Assembly (NCBI GenBank): GCA_028532985.1
Contig: JANCIK010000002.1
Span: 3,534,001 to 3,598,000 of the forward strand
Reading direction: 5' to 3'
Source: Stropharia rugosoannulata
Lineage: Eukaryota > Basidiomycota > Agaricomycetes > Agaricales > Strophariaceae
Length of the DNA stretch: 64,000 nucleotides
In this document: positions 23,115-37,013 of the stretch, piece after piece
How positions within the stretch are numbered: the first letter of the stretch is position 1
Layout of the letters: every line of letters starts with the position of its first letter
Made by a program: the position numbers and the translations under genes
Notes under the pieces: model-generated
Seen by the model: the letters and a program-made list of their open reading frames with translations, nothing else
Database searches by the model: none
What the model was told of the DNA's origin: nothing

Positions 23115-25247
23115 TCACGCTTTCTCTATATGGCTTCCCTCGGAATCTTGACTGGCCAAGTTGGCAGCCTGATATGCTCGCTCAGCTTCCTCCTTACATC
23201 GCTGCCTCTTCAGGCGGTACTTTGGCCCAATGTGAATGGACAGATACACCGCCGGCAGCGCGAGTGCTAGGAGCCCAGCGAGGAGCACGTACGTCCAGCC
23301 GGTCCCCATACCTTTGAGCATCAATTCGATTACAGATACAAGAGCGGCAGCAAGCGAGCAGCGGATAAGGTTGTTCTGTTAAATATCTTGTCAGGATAAT
23401 AGGAGGAGCTTAGACAAGACGGAACCCACGCAAGCTGTTACCGAAGAGCTCTGGCCCGGTACGAGGTCAATCATCAGTGTAGAGGGGACGTTCATCATCG
23501 AAATGCTCATATATCCAACTTCCTTCTCGTCAGCAAAACCACTGCCAGAGAAAAGTGACACGCACTAATGAATTGCAGGATTAATGGAGCGGCGATGTTG
23601 ACCTTTCTCTCTATGCACCATCCATATCCAGCAGTAGCAGCACTCATTATGCAGATGTAGATCGGAATCAGTCGAAGTCGCGCCTGAACGTTTTAGTTCC
23701 GTCAGCACAGTATCTGCTACATTTTTGAAGAAGAATACCTTTTCAAGCGGGAAACTATCCTCCTTGCTGAAATCTACTGCAGTTGCTGCCTCGTCATCGA
23801 CAAGCTCCACCGCCTTTCTCTTAAATCTTTGATATTCGGCATCGAGTATTCGTCCTGTTACCGAGCTGCCCACGATCATTCCGCCGCCTATGGCTAGATA
23901 ACACAGTCCAATCGTTGTCTCGTTAAGGAAGGGATAAGTCTGTACAAACAATGTCGAGATGGTTGCAGTGACCCCGTAGTACACCGCGCAAGCAACAGCG
24001 CTGATGAAGAGCAGGACATCTACGTCTGGGTTTAGGAAAAGGCCAAATGGATTCCGGGGTATTTTCCTGGGTACTTGAGCAGATGGCGGTTTAGGTCGTG
24101 CATTGCGCCCAATGATAGGGATAACAGGCCTGTAGAGGACATAAATATTTTCACGCCCGCGGTCAGTTATTGACTGTAGCGTCTCCGGTTGGAATCTAAT
24201 GAGTGCCCGTTATATATAGTGATGTACCTTCGCAGTGGATAGCGTTAACGACATACAGGATTATAATCACAAAACATATTGAGGCGGCAATACACAAGAA
24301 CCAGAAGAGCGCTCGCCATCCCAGGTGGTCCGAAAGTGCGCCGCCTATTACAGGTCCAATTGCAGGTCCAACCTGCAGTACGTTAAGAACATGCGGCAGT
24401 CAAACTCATGCAGACACATCCCGAATGCCGTAATCACGCACCATGGGACCAAGTGTGAATATCCCGAAGAAGCCGCCTCGCTCAGCACGGGAGGAGATAT
24501 CGCCAACAACTCCAGCGCCTATAAATATGCAATCATTTGATAGTGAGTACTGCAAGGTAGGACGTATGGAGCATCGTGGAATTTGGAAAACTGACCTATT
24601 GCGATGGTGCTGGCCGACCCCGCTGCTTGGAAGCAGCGCAGGAGCATAAGGAGCCAGAAGTCGGATGTAGGGACGAGCGCGAGTCCCACGCATGAAAGTG
24701 ATAGGATGAGCAAGCAAGCTGCAGATATTGGGCGTCGGCCGACGTGGTCGGACACGGGTCCCCAAAGCATCGGTGCTAGGAGAGTCATGAGGCAGAATTT
24801 CGTAAGTTTCTGGAGGAATCTTGCATACCTGCGCCTTGCAGAACCATATACATTGTAACCTAATGTTGAAATGAATTTACTAGGTGCTCGGAGCTCTTTG
24901 CAACGCGACTGCTTCTTACAGTCAAGTTTATCAGCTCTGTAGACTTTCCGAACGCTACTGAAAGCGTCGGCAGTGCTGGGAGGTATATGTTGGCCGTAAG
25001 AGGGCTGGAGAGCCGTACATGAATGATCATTGTTCGTGTTGTAAAGTCGGAGCTGATCGCACCTGAACACTCCAACAAATGCTGTGAAGCACACAATAAA
25101 CCATTTTTCGTTTGTCGTGAAGCGACTATACTCCTCTTGTGGGGTGGGAGATGGCGTATGCGCTGCAGGTTTTGTTAACTGAGAATCGTTAGGTTGGCTG
25201 CCGCCGCCGGGTTGCATCTCATTCTTTTCCTGGGTGCCACCGTTCAT
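23115..25247 (-). CDS. MFS drug:H+ antiporter-like transporter (DHA1 type)
   Basis: A 12-helix major facilitator. The start MNGGTQEKNEMQPGGGSQPN gives a hydrophilic N-terminus, then FTTNEKWFIVCFTAFVGVF (helix 1) and SPLTANIYLPALPTLSVAFG. Diagnostic DHA1 motifs are APMLWGPVSDHVGRRPISAA (motif A) and MLLRCFQAAGSASTIAIG. It continues AGVVGDISSRAERGGFFGIF, then by splicing VGPAIGPVIGGALSDHLGWR with ALFWFLCIAASICFVIIILY. The C-terminal half includes LAIGGGMIVGSSVTGRILDA EYQRFKR and MLKGMGTGWTYVLLAGLLAL ALPAVY, ending in a polar tail at 23115. About ten introns are needed. Likely a plasma-membrane exporter of the polyamine/quinidine-resistance type. The substrate cannot be read from sequence. Confidence 0.92.
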
Positions 25248-26082
25248 TATAGTCGTGAAGCACAGGCAAGGGTGTTCCCTCTCTGAGAGTAAAACAGTCC
25301 GATGATAAAAGGTGAGATATCTGCGATAGGATGGGCATGTGCAGCTGTGACTTTTATGTGGTTTAGAATCAAGAGTTGCCGAGCGGCGAATATGCAGGAG
25401 CCGACGCACGACATACTAAGTTAGGATGTGACGCCATGTGCGCGCACGCGCGGATCTGGTGACCCCCGGGGACAAAAATTGCTCTGGTGCGGATCCTCAA
25501 TGTCCCCGTCTTCATTTTTTCCAATTAAAATAAAATAATACCAGCCGGTACTAATGTTTTTAGAGGACATTTCTTGGAAGACGACTGGGATTTATGTCCC
25601 AATTTTTTTCACACTTAGATTATCAGCTGTGCCACTGACAACATTGATCGCACGCGCATATGTCTTTCGGGGCTACTGGACACGTAAATCTAAAAATACC
25701 TTATTAATCTATGACTCGTGTCGGCAACACTTCCGCATTACTGAATTTCTCATACGTTCTTGCACTGGATCAAATTCCGGACATGCACACCTAATGGATT
25801 CTTACAAAGTGTGCATGTAGACTTATGTGTAACAATATACTCCAGCCTCGATGGTCAGTACGTACTTGCGCTTGATTTTCGCGAATCGACATGCAGGATG
25901 TTGACCCGATGTCACATAGATTGTGGTTCAATGAACTTATGGCATACGAGTTAGCTTGGGGTCATTAGTGACATGATAACAAATCCATTTATACATATGG
26001 GAACATCCGCAAGTCAGCCTTTGTTCTTATTTTTGCCAAACTCCGTGAAAATCAACGGCGGTTAGCACGGATAGCACTTTTC
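25248..26082. other. Intergenic region between MFS and GST genes
   Basis: Upstream of the leftward MFS gene and downstream of the leftward GST gene. Contains a G+C-rich patch with alternating gcgcgcacgcgcg near 25440. No gene recognised. Confidence 0.5.
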
Positions 26083-27289
26083 TCATGGTAAGGCATTTCC
26101 TTCGTTGATAGCAGTCGCAACCATACTTGTTTTCGGCCGATTGTAGGCGTATCTAGAAATACACAGTTCATGATCCATACAGTACAAGTCATGAATATAA
26201 CGGACCTTTCGTAACTGTCGAGGTAGAGTTCCTCGGTGCTGCACGTCGATTTAAATGCAGGGTGATTGAAAAGGCGGTTCAGCCACCCATTGACGAGGTC
26301 GTTATCCGGTAATTGGAATCCTCGGTAGTGAGTCAAAACAACCTTTGCTCTGAATAGCCCTAGGGTTTCATATTTCTAGGTCATTGCATGCATCCTCACG
26401 AACAAAGCATTCGCACGTACAGGGTCCCGCCATAATATCTGCCCAGCTTAGTTCAGTCTGCCCAGGAATCCAAACACCTAATCCCCTTTGGAGTTCCTGA
26501 ACCTCACCCACACCAGATGTACCGCCATGACTGAGAATTTCTCTCTCAGTACGCTCGAGAAGGCCCACAAGATTATCCAGAGCTTGGCGAAATTCTTGAC
26601 CAGCCTCAACCTGTTTGTCCTCTGTCTGTGCTTGCAGATACCGATAAAAAGAAGGGATTAAGCTGCGGTTGATATGATCTGCTTGTAATCGTATCAGACC
26701 TCGAGCATCTGGGTCTGTGCGTTAAATAACATAACATTTGATAACATCAGATACTACTTACAAGGGTTCGTTATCGGTGGAAGAATGCTTCGTTTAGTAG
26801 TTGTGGACGCTAGACTGTTTTGCGCCGTGTGTCTACACAATGATAGGGGAGAAACAAAGTATACACACTCTTCCAAGTATTCCATGATCACAGTGCTCTC
26901 ATTTAGCGCGCGAGGTGGGTTGTACCTATTGAATCTCAGACCAGGCACCAGTCCTTTAGGCGAGATGTCCAGCAGTTCTTTTGGTTTCTTGTATGGGTCA
27001 ACTTCATCTGAATTGCCTTTCAGTATACCGTGCAAATGTCTCATAGAGGTTGTTATTTACAGTACTGAGTGAGTTCAGTAATCTGCAGTCATATTGATTA
27101 AGAAATAAACTGCACCTTATATGGGATCCCAAGGATTTCAAATGCCACCCACACACGTTGAACGAAAGGACAGAAGCAGCTCCCGAAAAGTGTTATATCT
27201 TGATCCACTTCGTGAGCTTTAACAGTTACAAGAGCATCACCTGTGCACGCCGTATGGTATAATCGTCCCGTGTCAGTTTTGAGCGCCAT
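26083..27289 (-). CDS. Omega-like glutathione S-transferase with a 4-base microexon
   Basis: A cytosolic GST of about 255 residues. The thioredoxin-like N-terminal domain has ITLFGSCFCPFVQRVWVAFE, where C-x-C-P-F supplies the catalytic cysteine of omega-class enzymes (thiol transferase/reductase type, not Tyr/Ser GSTs). Exon 1 ends ...GIPYK at 27116. A 4-base exon (27061-27064, 'tact' on the minus strand), flanked by AG and GT, restores the frame to YYEVDPYKKPKELLDISPKG LVPGL. Further exons give NESTVIMEYLEE, then STTTKRSILPPITNPYPDAR, then LIRLQADHINRSLIPSFYRY LQAQTEDK, and the all-helical C-terminal domain to INEGNALP and the stop at 26083-26085. Without the microexon the frame breaks, so naive models will mis-call this gene. 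Confidence 0.92.
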
Positions 27290-28061
27290 GGTTATTTGTG
27301 AACGCTGAGCGCTGAGCGATGAGTAGTGCTGAGTGCGGGGTAAATGCCAAGCTCAGGTGGTTGGCTCTCGTTTTGGCTCGGCATGCGTCTGCCGCCGTCC
27401 CCAGTTCTAATTCTTGCTGAATGACTTCATAAGTTGATGGCCCACAATAGAACTTCTAACATGTCGTATAATCGATTTCGACCGCAAGCTCACCATACGC
27501 GGGATGTATAGTGAACCGAGAACAAAGATACAGAGTGAGTATAGCATACAAATCACAAGCGGGGCTCAATTGCTGCTCAGGTCTTAACGGGCGGACAGCG
27601 AAATAACAGTTGTTGATTGAGCTTCACAAGCACCTGTAGAGCTCCTAAGCCGGATGAATGTGATGGAACAAAGACAACGAGCGGTTGATATGCGCAGCAG
27701 GGCTGTTGAATTATGCCCAAATTTTCCTTGTTGGAACGAATACTGCCATGCCTTCCAACAATCATGATAATCCTTCAACTTCCATCAGTAAAACTTTGGT
27801 CTCCCACCTTCCAATAAAAATTACCTGAATTGCCAGCGAACATATCAAACGTCGTCTACGAGCCTGATGATGGGAACTTCATCTATCCGACAATAAAGCT
27901 TGTGCAACGTCTGCGGTGACAGTGGCGGACGGCCATTGTAATAGGAAAGAAGATCTCCTGAGTCATGCTTGAGAATGTGCCACTGCTCTTTTGTGATATA
28001 AGCTCGCAGCTTCTGGGCGCGTCTTTGCGGCGATTCCCGCATCTCCTTACCCGCCCCCAAC
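27290..28061. promoter_or_regulatory. Divergent intergenic region between GST and the Arb1-like gene
   Basis: 770 bases between divergent starts. Near 27303-27335 there are imperfect repeats of 'gctgagcg'. Upstream of 28062 the sequence is moderately G+C-rich. No other feature seen. Confidence 0.4.
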
Positions 28062-30110
28062 ATGTCTGTGGCCGACACTAGCTTCCCGGTAGCAGCCCCA
28101 ACGCCCCAAGGACGCGAAGCGATCAACCCTGTTGATACTAGCGATCGCCTAAAGTTTCCCCCTTTCCCTCAGACTCCCGCGGGCGTCGCCATCATGCCAT
28201 TCAAGGACTTCAAGGAGGGTGGTATTCGAATGGATCCTGGCCCGAACGACGAGGAAGTTGATAGCTACGGCATACCCACCGTGCCTATTCCGCAGAGTCA
28301 TGCGTCTGACGTGTGCAAAACCAACACTAAACGGAAGCGCAGGGCGGAGGAGACGAAGTCGCGCAAGAAAGCCGGGCTTAGTACTCAGAGATCGTGGTGG
28401 GAGCAATGGGAGGACATAGAAATGCAGCGTCACTCCACTGGGTTCAACCCGTGAGTACTTGAGTACTTCTTCTCGCCTATGTCGGCACTTCGCTAAGAAA
28501 GTCTCCCCTACAAGACTTTCTTCCCGTTTCGAAAGGCTGCAAGCTGCCGCGAATGATTTTACCAATGGGCGTGCATGGCCACTGAACTATGCTTCTGAGA
28601 CTGGGCCAAGGTTCATATGGAATAAGGTATGGTGAAAACACGTTTTGCCCACTCTTGTACTAATATAAAATTTGGTTTCTAGTTTCAACGATATATTGGT
28701 TTACCAGAGACAGGTGGCATACCCAAAGACAGTAAACATAAAGCCACAGAAGAAAATGCAGACGATTCGGACGATGATGATTGTGATGAGGACAACAATT
28801 CCTTGAACCAGTCAACTCTTGCTGGTGTAATACCTGACCGTGATCTAGCCGCTAAGATCGCCCAGGACAGAGCAGCAGCTTTAACTGAGGAGAAGCTTTC
28901 CACATTCTTCGACAGTCCCGAAAGGTCTATACGGATTTTTCTGTCATCCTACGCCCATGAAAGAGGGTATATCTGGTAACCTGCATCTTTTATCTATTTG
29001 TATCAATACTCACCGTATATACTGGATTAATCAAGGTCGGACCCCAATCTTGATTGCCTGCCTCGCGTGCTTCTCTTTTTCGTTAATTTCTTGCTTCGAA
29101 GTAAGGTGTTCCCCGAGGTTGAACGCAATTTACGCCGCTCATTGGATGTCATCAACCTGGCCCTGTTCGAGCTGCCCAATACTTCAAAGATAGGGAAAGC
29201 CTTTCCCGATAACTTCAGTCGCGCATGTAACGCCTGCTGGGGCAAGATGGCCGACGGGTACAAGACCTTTGCACCAGAGGAGGATTTAGCTGAACCTATT
29301 GTTTTCCCCGAGCCGAAAGTAGCGACTTCAGGAGACTTTCACAACAGCTGGGCAGCCGCTGAAGATACTAGAAATAAACAGCCGGACAATGACCCTTGGA
29401 AGACTGACGGTGATGCATCTCCTTGGGTGGTTCCTGGCGAAGACAACCCTTGGAGCACGAGCACAAAGACTGACACGAGCACCGTCCCCGTAGAGAGCTG
29501 GTTTGACACAGAGTTCAACCAACAGACGCTTATGACATTCTTAGGACCCAGTGCCTTGCCTTTAACTCATAAAACAGGAATTGTGGAACGGTCGGCGAGG
29601 CGTATCAAGGCCGTCATCCCGCCGAACCCCAACCCCCCGAAATCGGCCCCTCAGCCTGAGGGTGTGGTAGAGCCTGACGCTGAAGCCGTCGAAGTTGATC
29701 TGGACAAGCTTTTCACAAAGGTAGTGCTCTCGCCGATGCCAATTGACTGGGATGGGGAGGAATGCCCGGTCTACTCCAGGCCAGAAATACTCGCCACCTC
29801 GCAAGGTGCCGTTGTTGAAGAAGGTACGCCACCTTCCTCCGAAGGATCTGCAGGACCGAAGCCGCATAACCCGCTCGAAGACGATATTACTCTTCTCATT
29901 GAAGCAGACGAAGCAACTGTGAAACTCCTGATGGAAGGCATCTGCATCGGCGGTACCTGGGTGCAGATCGCCCGCCAGAGTGAAGTAGCGAAGAAGAAGA
30001 AGAAAGGCAAGAGCAAGAAAGCCATCCCTAACTATTGGTATTTGGACGAACATGCGCTCACTGTCCCAAGCTTCTGGACTGTCCCTACTGTTCCTCCTGG
30101 CACGAAATGA
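28062..30110 (+). CDS. Conserved fungal protein resembling Argonaute siRNA chaperone subunit Arb1
   Basis: About 600 residues in four exons. N-terminus: MSVADTSFPVAAPTPQGREA, a basic stretch (NTKRKRRAEETKSRKKAG), then WWEQWEDIEMQRHSTGFNP. Exon 2: RLQAAANDFTNGRAWPLNYA. Exon 3: FQRYIGLPETGG, an acidic run (DDSDDDDCDEDN), and SPERSIRIFLSSYAHERGSD. Exon 4: NLDCLPRVLLFFVNFLLRSK, VFPEVERNLRRSLDVINLAL, SKIGKAFPDNFSRACNACWG, then a Trp/Pro-rich and Lys-rich end (KKKKKGKSKKAIPNYWYLD). The order 'TGF..., ...RFIWNKFQRYIGL, ...FL...LLRS.VFPEVE..., ...FP.NFSRAC...G' resembles the Arb1 family, part of the fission-yeast ARC complex that loads siRNA into Argonaute. The gene is secure; the family assignment is tentative. 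The stop is at 30108-30110. Confidence 0.7.
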
Positions 30111-30687
30111 TTACACCCTCTTATCTATACATACTACTCCGTCGGTTCCTCTTGATTGTTTTCTTGCTGTTGTACTGGAAGAAACTGTGTACATAACCGG
30201 ACTACAACTTGTAGTCCGGTTATGTACATGGTTTTTTCTGTCTAATTTGTCCCGGGATGCTTCTTGAAACGGATAGGAACGAGACTGTCTGTTTTGTACT
30301 CCTTTTGTTGGTAAGGACCAAGTAAGGATGGAAATATAGTTAATATACTTTGAACATGATACTTACATCACATTTCATATATCATAAAATTGAACTTCAT
30401 TACCGTTAATTGTTTCAAAAAATCGGTTTGATTTAAGTGAGGCTCTTGTAGCTATCCAGATAGCAATTGTTAAAAATTTCCCTTGATCTGATTTTTCAGA
30501 GTAAGTACTGGGTCAATGCTGCGCTTGAACTGGGCGCTTAGAAAAGTAGATGCAGTGCCAATGTCGTTTGTACTTGCTTGGCAAGTCCTTCTGACCCCCG
30601 CGAGTCGCTTCGCCAGAAACCTCAAACGCACGATTACTACAGACGGTTAACTAGACTCTAGTTCCCATTCCCCTCGGAACATAAATA
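30111..30687. other. Intergenic region holding a perfect palindrome
   Basis: Downstream of the Arb1-like gene and upstream of SNRNP40. Apart from the palindrome (30188-30228) it is A+T-rich with no coding signal. Confidence 0.5.
30188..30228. repeat. Perfect inverted repeat, 20-base arms, 1-base spacer
   Basis: The left arm tgtacataaccggactacaa (30188-30207) and right arm ttgtagtccggttatgtaca (30209-30228) are exact reverse complements, separated by one C. It begins 78 bases after the stop of the Arb1-like gene, so it probably lies in the 3' UTR, where it would form a 20-bp hairpin. A T-run (gttttttctg) follows the right arm. No similar arm was noticed elsewhere in the window. It may be an RNA 3'-end structure, a cruciform, or the trace of a very small inverted-repeat element. 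Confidence 0.95.
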
Positions 30688-32101
30688 ATGTCCAAAAGGT
30701 CCTCGTCACCCACTCCCGGCGGTGCATTGATTAAGCGCGCAAAGGCGTCGCCACCGCCTTCAACACAAATTGCCATTTCGTCCGCAAACGAGGATCGGAA
30801 TAAGGGTCTTATTCGAACGGTCGCGCGGACGAGTAATCTTGAGGCACCCATTGTGAGCCTTGCTGGCGCCCACGGAGTACGTCCCCGCTGTTTAATAGAA
30901 ATGCACACGACGCGGTCGATGACATCCATTCATTCACTTAGGGCGAAATTCTTAGTTGCCGTTTTGACCCCACTGGCCAGAATATCGCTGCCTGCTCAAC
31001 CGACAGAAGTATATGTAAGGACTCTCCGCATCCATCCCATTCAAAGCGGACCTAACTATCTTTCTCGCATATGCAGCTCTTTGGAGGACGTACGCACCAA
31101 ATACCAACTACGGCCTGCTATCCAGCAATGCAAAGGCGCCCATTCTGGACCTGCAATGGTCGCTCTACTCCTCGCTCATCTATTCCGTCGCTGCAGACCA
31201 CACCCTCTCGATGACGGATGTAACAACTGGCCAGAAGGTCAAGAAAATACGCGCCCACCGCGAAATTATCAACTCTATCGACCGGACGATGGCAAGTGGC
31301 TCGGGGACCGAACTCCTCGCGACCGGGTCGGACGATGGCACCGTGAAGATCTGGGAGGGAGGTGATGAGGCGGGAAAACAGGCGGTAGCGACGTTCACCA
31401 TAGGGTGTCCCGTCACCTCCGTGTGCTGGAGCGCAGACGGGAATAGCGTATACATCGGTGCAATTGACAACGAAGTGCACGTAAGTGACATTTGCCTTTC
31501 ATACTTCCACAACTTTGCCTTTTTGTCCTTAACTGACGTGACGCTCTAGATCTACGACCTGCGTAAGAGCGAACAGGTGTCCAGCCTTGTGGGGCACACC
31601 GACACACCGACATCATTATCTCTCTCCCCGAACGGTAACTTCCTCCTTTCTCCCTCTTTCTCTTCGCAAACGATCGTTTGGGACGTGCGACCCTTCTCCC
31701 CGTCGCCGTCGCGTATACATCGCACGTTATACGGTGCCCCCGCTGGTTTCGAAAATACCTTGTTAAGGGGTGCTTGGAGTAAAGATGATGGTGGCAAGCG
31801 TGTCTCCGTGGGCGGTGCGGACAGGATGGTGTGTATTTGGGATGTGGACAGCGGGAAGATTTTGTATAAGGTCAGTCCATACGTTCGTAGTATTTCCTGT
31901 CTTATCTAATGAAGGTGTGCCACTGTAGCTTCCCGGCCACAAGGGTACAGTCACATCAGTTGATTTCCATCCCAAAGAACCTATCAGTACGTTCAAGTCC
32001 TACTGTGAATATGATCTGTGATTAATGTCCTACTAGTCCTCACAGGGAGCAAAGATGGTACAATGCTGCTAGGAGAGATTGAAGCAGGCATTTCTGTCTA
32101 G
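30688..32101 (+). CDS. SNRNP40: U5 snRNP 40 kDa WD40 protein (SNRNP40 / Cwf17 family)
   Basis: A nuclear spliceosome component that binds Prp8 in the U5 snRNP. The start MSKRSSSPTPGGALIKRAKA leads to SNLEAPIVSLAGAHG, the family's opening ('LEAPIM.L.GHEGE'), then GEILSCRFDPTGQNIAACST DRSISLWRTYAPNTNYGLL. WD repeats continue: KAPILDLQWSLYSSLIYSVA, KKIRAHREIINSIDRT, LLATGSDDGTVKIWEGGDEA, VTSVCWSADGNSVYIGAIDN EVHIYDLR, GHTDTPTSLSLSPNGNFLLS, GGADRMVCIWDVDSGKILYK and LPGHKGTVTSVDFHPKEPI, ending LTGSKDGTMLLGEIEAGISV. A seven-blade propeller of about 350-360 residues is the normal size. Five introns fit. The stop is at 32099-32101. Confidence 0.95.
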
Positions 32102-32343
32102 ACACATACCCCACTTGTCTTTATTGCAATTTACTGACTTTTGTTCAATCTATCCGTCAAAAAAGCAATGATTGCATGTAGTGGTTACAGTGGATAAGAT
32201 ATCTAAGGTATACAAAGGGGATTCATTATGCGGGGACACGAGTAGTGGATTAGCATTAGATTGCGCGAGACGGAGCATTGTGATCAACTGAGGACCTCAA
32301 ATGGAAAGCACGAAGAGGAAAAGTGGGTAAATGCCAACAGGGA

Positions 32344-35116
<2,773 letters not shown>

Positions 35117-35722
35117 AGCGGATGTATTCAAGGTATTGGGGGATGTAAATTCTAAAGCGGAAAGGACGTGACTCAATTTAGTGGAACCTTTATAAGGCGT
35201 ACTGCCACGCGTGTCCCACGCACCAAACGCGTTGGCTTTCTACCCCGGCTACCCACCTTGTCGACCACCCCCATCATGGCACTCGCTTCCCCGACCTTCG
35301 TTTCGACATGAGGACTATTTCAGTATCAACCCACAGGGTCTACAGGCTAATGCACTTGCAATCGGTTCATCTCTGTGAGATGCACACCATTGCGGCTTCT
35401 CAACACAAGATCATTGTATCATCTATCATGATATGATGGAAATAGCCCTTCTTCATCATCCGAATATCTGTTTCCCATAGTACAGTAGGACGAACGACTT
35501 CAACACTTTCTGTCCTTCATGTTCTCGTCTTCTTAGTATCCCAGGATTATAATAGTCCAAATTACAAAATTAAATTTCAACTTTGTCAATGATCACGGTA
35601 TGTTATTAACAATGTCAAGGTATATTAATGAATTCGTAATATGGGTTAGTCCACAAAATGTCCATGAAAACTTGATGAAAACAGTCCATTGGAAGGTCCA
35701 TGAGCATTTATGTGATCAGTAT
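35117..35722. other. Intergenic region between cullin and lectin genes
   Basis: Upstream of the leftward cullin gene and downstream of the leftward lectin gene. An in-frame extension of cullin is possible up to 35176. C-rich just above that (ctaccccggctacccacc), then A+T-rich. No gene recognised. Confidence 0.5.
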
Positions 35723-37013
35723 TCAAATGGTCCATTCCTGGTTGATATTCCCGGCACCGCACTGCCATGTCTGTACTGGATTAGAATTATCCTGCTTGCC
35801 ATCGGTCAAATCCGCGCATTGTCCTATACACAGTGCCATTGATCAGCAAGAGTTCTAAGAAGGTTGTAGAAGTGTCATTTACCTGTGCCAACAAGGCTGA
35901 TGCGGTTGTCATTTGAGTAGTTCCACTGCTGGGCAGGGAGATCATCGAAGCACTGCCAGATCTTCAGGCCCACGCCATTGGCCGGGCCTACAAAAAAAAA
36001 CCTCTGTTAGTTTTCAAAACAAACATGGATATGCTGCATGCGATGCTCACTCGATCCTGCATCAAGGCAGAAGTTTGTTCCAGCCAACTGAACCTTGGTA
36101 GCACCGCGCTTGATGAGCCATTTTTGCGCTGCCGTCCCATTGCAATCGTAGCTAGAAAGTATACAGATCAGCACTCAGGGTATATCTAACTAGTGCATCT
36201 ATTTTACTAACATTTGTACGGGTGTTCCGTTCGCAAAAACGGCGCCACGAACGTCGAGACATTTAAATGTGGTGAAGCTCGGGTGAATTGTGGTGGTCTG
36301 GTCGGGGAATGTACCAGTGGGACAGAAACTACAAGCGCCAGTCAGGTATGTCAGTTGCTGCAATTACGCAGAATTGCCACGAGCGAATGCGCACGTAATA
36401 TCGAAGGGGATGTTGGGAACAGGGCATCTGAAGTAAGGGGAATTAGGCGCAGTATCTGCAGGCTCAGGGAAGCGGGTGGGAGGGGCAGGGAATGAGTCTG
36501 CACAATCAATACTGTCGCATTGGATTTTAGGGCAAAATCCGTTAGACTAACAAGTAAATGGAACCGTCAAGAAAACTGTAGGATTGAATATATGCAAGTG
36601 ACTAACCGCAGACTGATTGCGAGGTGCGACACTGATACCTGCATTGATGTAAGTAGGGTCCCTCACTATATAGTAGAAGTCCTGTGAAGTTCAATGTCAG
36701 TAACTTCCAGACGATTTGCAGCGGAGCGGAAATTTACCGAAAGGAAAGCAGCCTTCGCTGTTCCTTCAGCTGATGGGTTGCCGGCATTGACGTCGGTGTA
36801 GAAAAATCCTGCGCTAGTGCTGAGGGTCTTCGTGACGGACCCACCAGCTGGAATGGCATCAGAAAACGTTCCACCAATGTAGAGGTTCACTGCCGTAGGG
36901 CACTGATTCTTGACAAAGTACTGGCGCTGATCAGATTGGCGTGTTTCCAGTGGAGTCGCCAGAAGAGATGGAACCAAGGCTGCCAATACAGCAACAGACA
37001 GAGTGGAAACCAT
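35723..37013 (-). CDS. Secreted two-domain protein: thaumatin-like N-terminus plus ricin-B-type lectin (CBM13-like)
   Basis: The start MVSTLSVAVLAALVPSLLAT is a signal peptide; the extra upstream ATG at 37073 would bury it, so 37013 is chosen. After a dibasic-like TPLETRQ comes YFVKNQCPTAVNLYIGGTFS and GGSVTKTLSTSAGFFYTDVN, a thaumatin/osmotin-like segment. Across introns it reads DFYYIVRDPTYINAGISVAP and NGFCPKIQCDSIDCADSFPA. The C-terminal half is a beta-trefoil: FTTFKCLDVRGAVFANGTPV, YDCNGTAAQKWLIKRGATKV, NFCLDAGSGPANGVGLKIWQ CFDDLPAQQWNYS, and GQCADLTDGKQDNSNPVQTW QCGAGNINQEW. Q-x-W signatures (QKW, QQW, QEW) mark each lobe and suggest sugar binding. About 310 residues, extracellular. The stop is at 35723-35725. 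Confidence 0.9.

Noticed and set aside
35117..35176. A cullin start at 35176 (MSHVLSALEFTS...).
   Set aside because: Possible, but the extra 20 residues are not typical of the family; the ATG at 35114-35116 is preferred.
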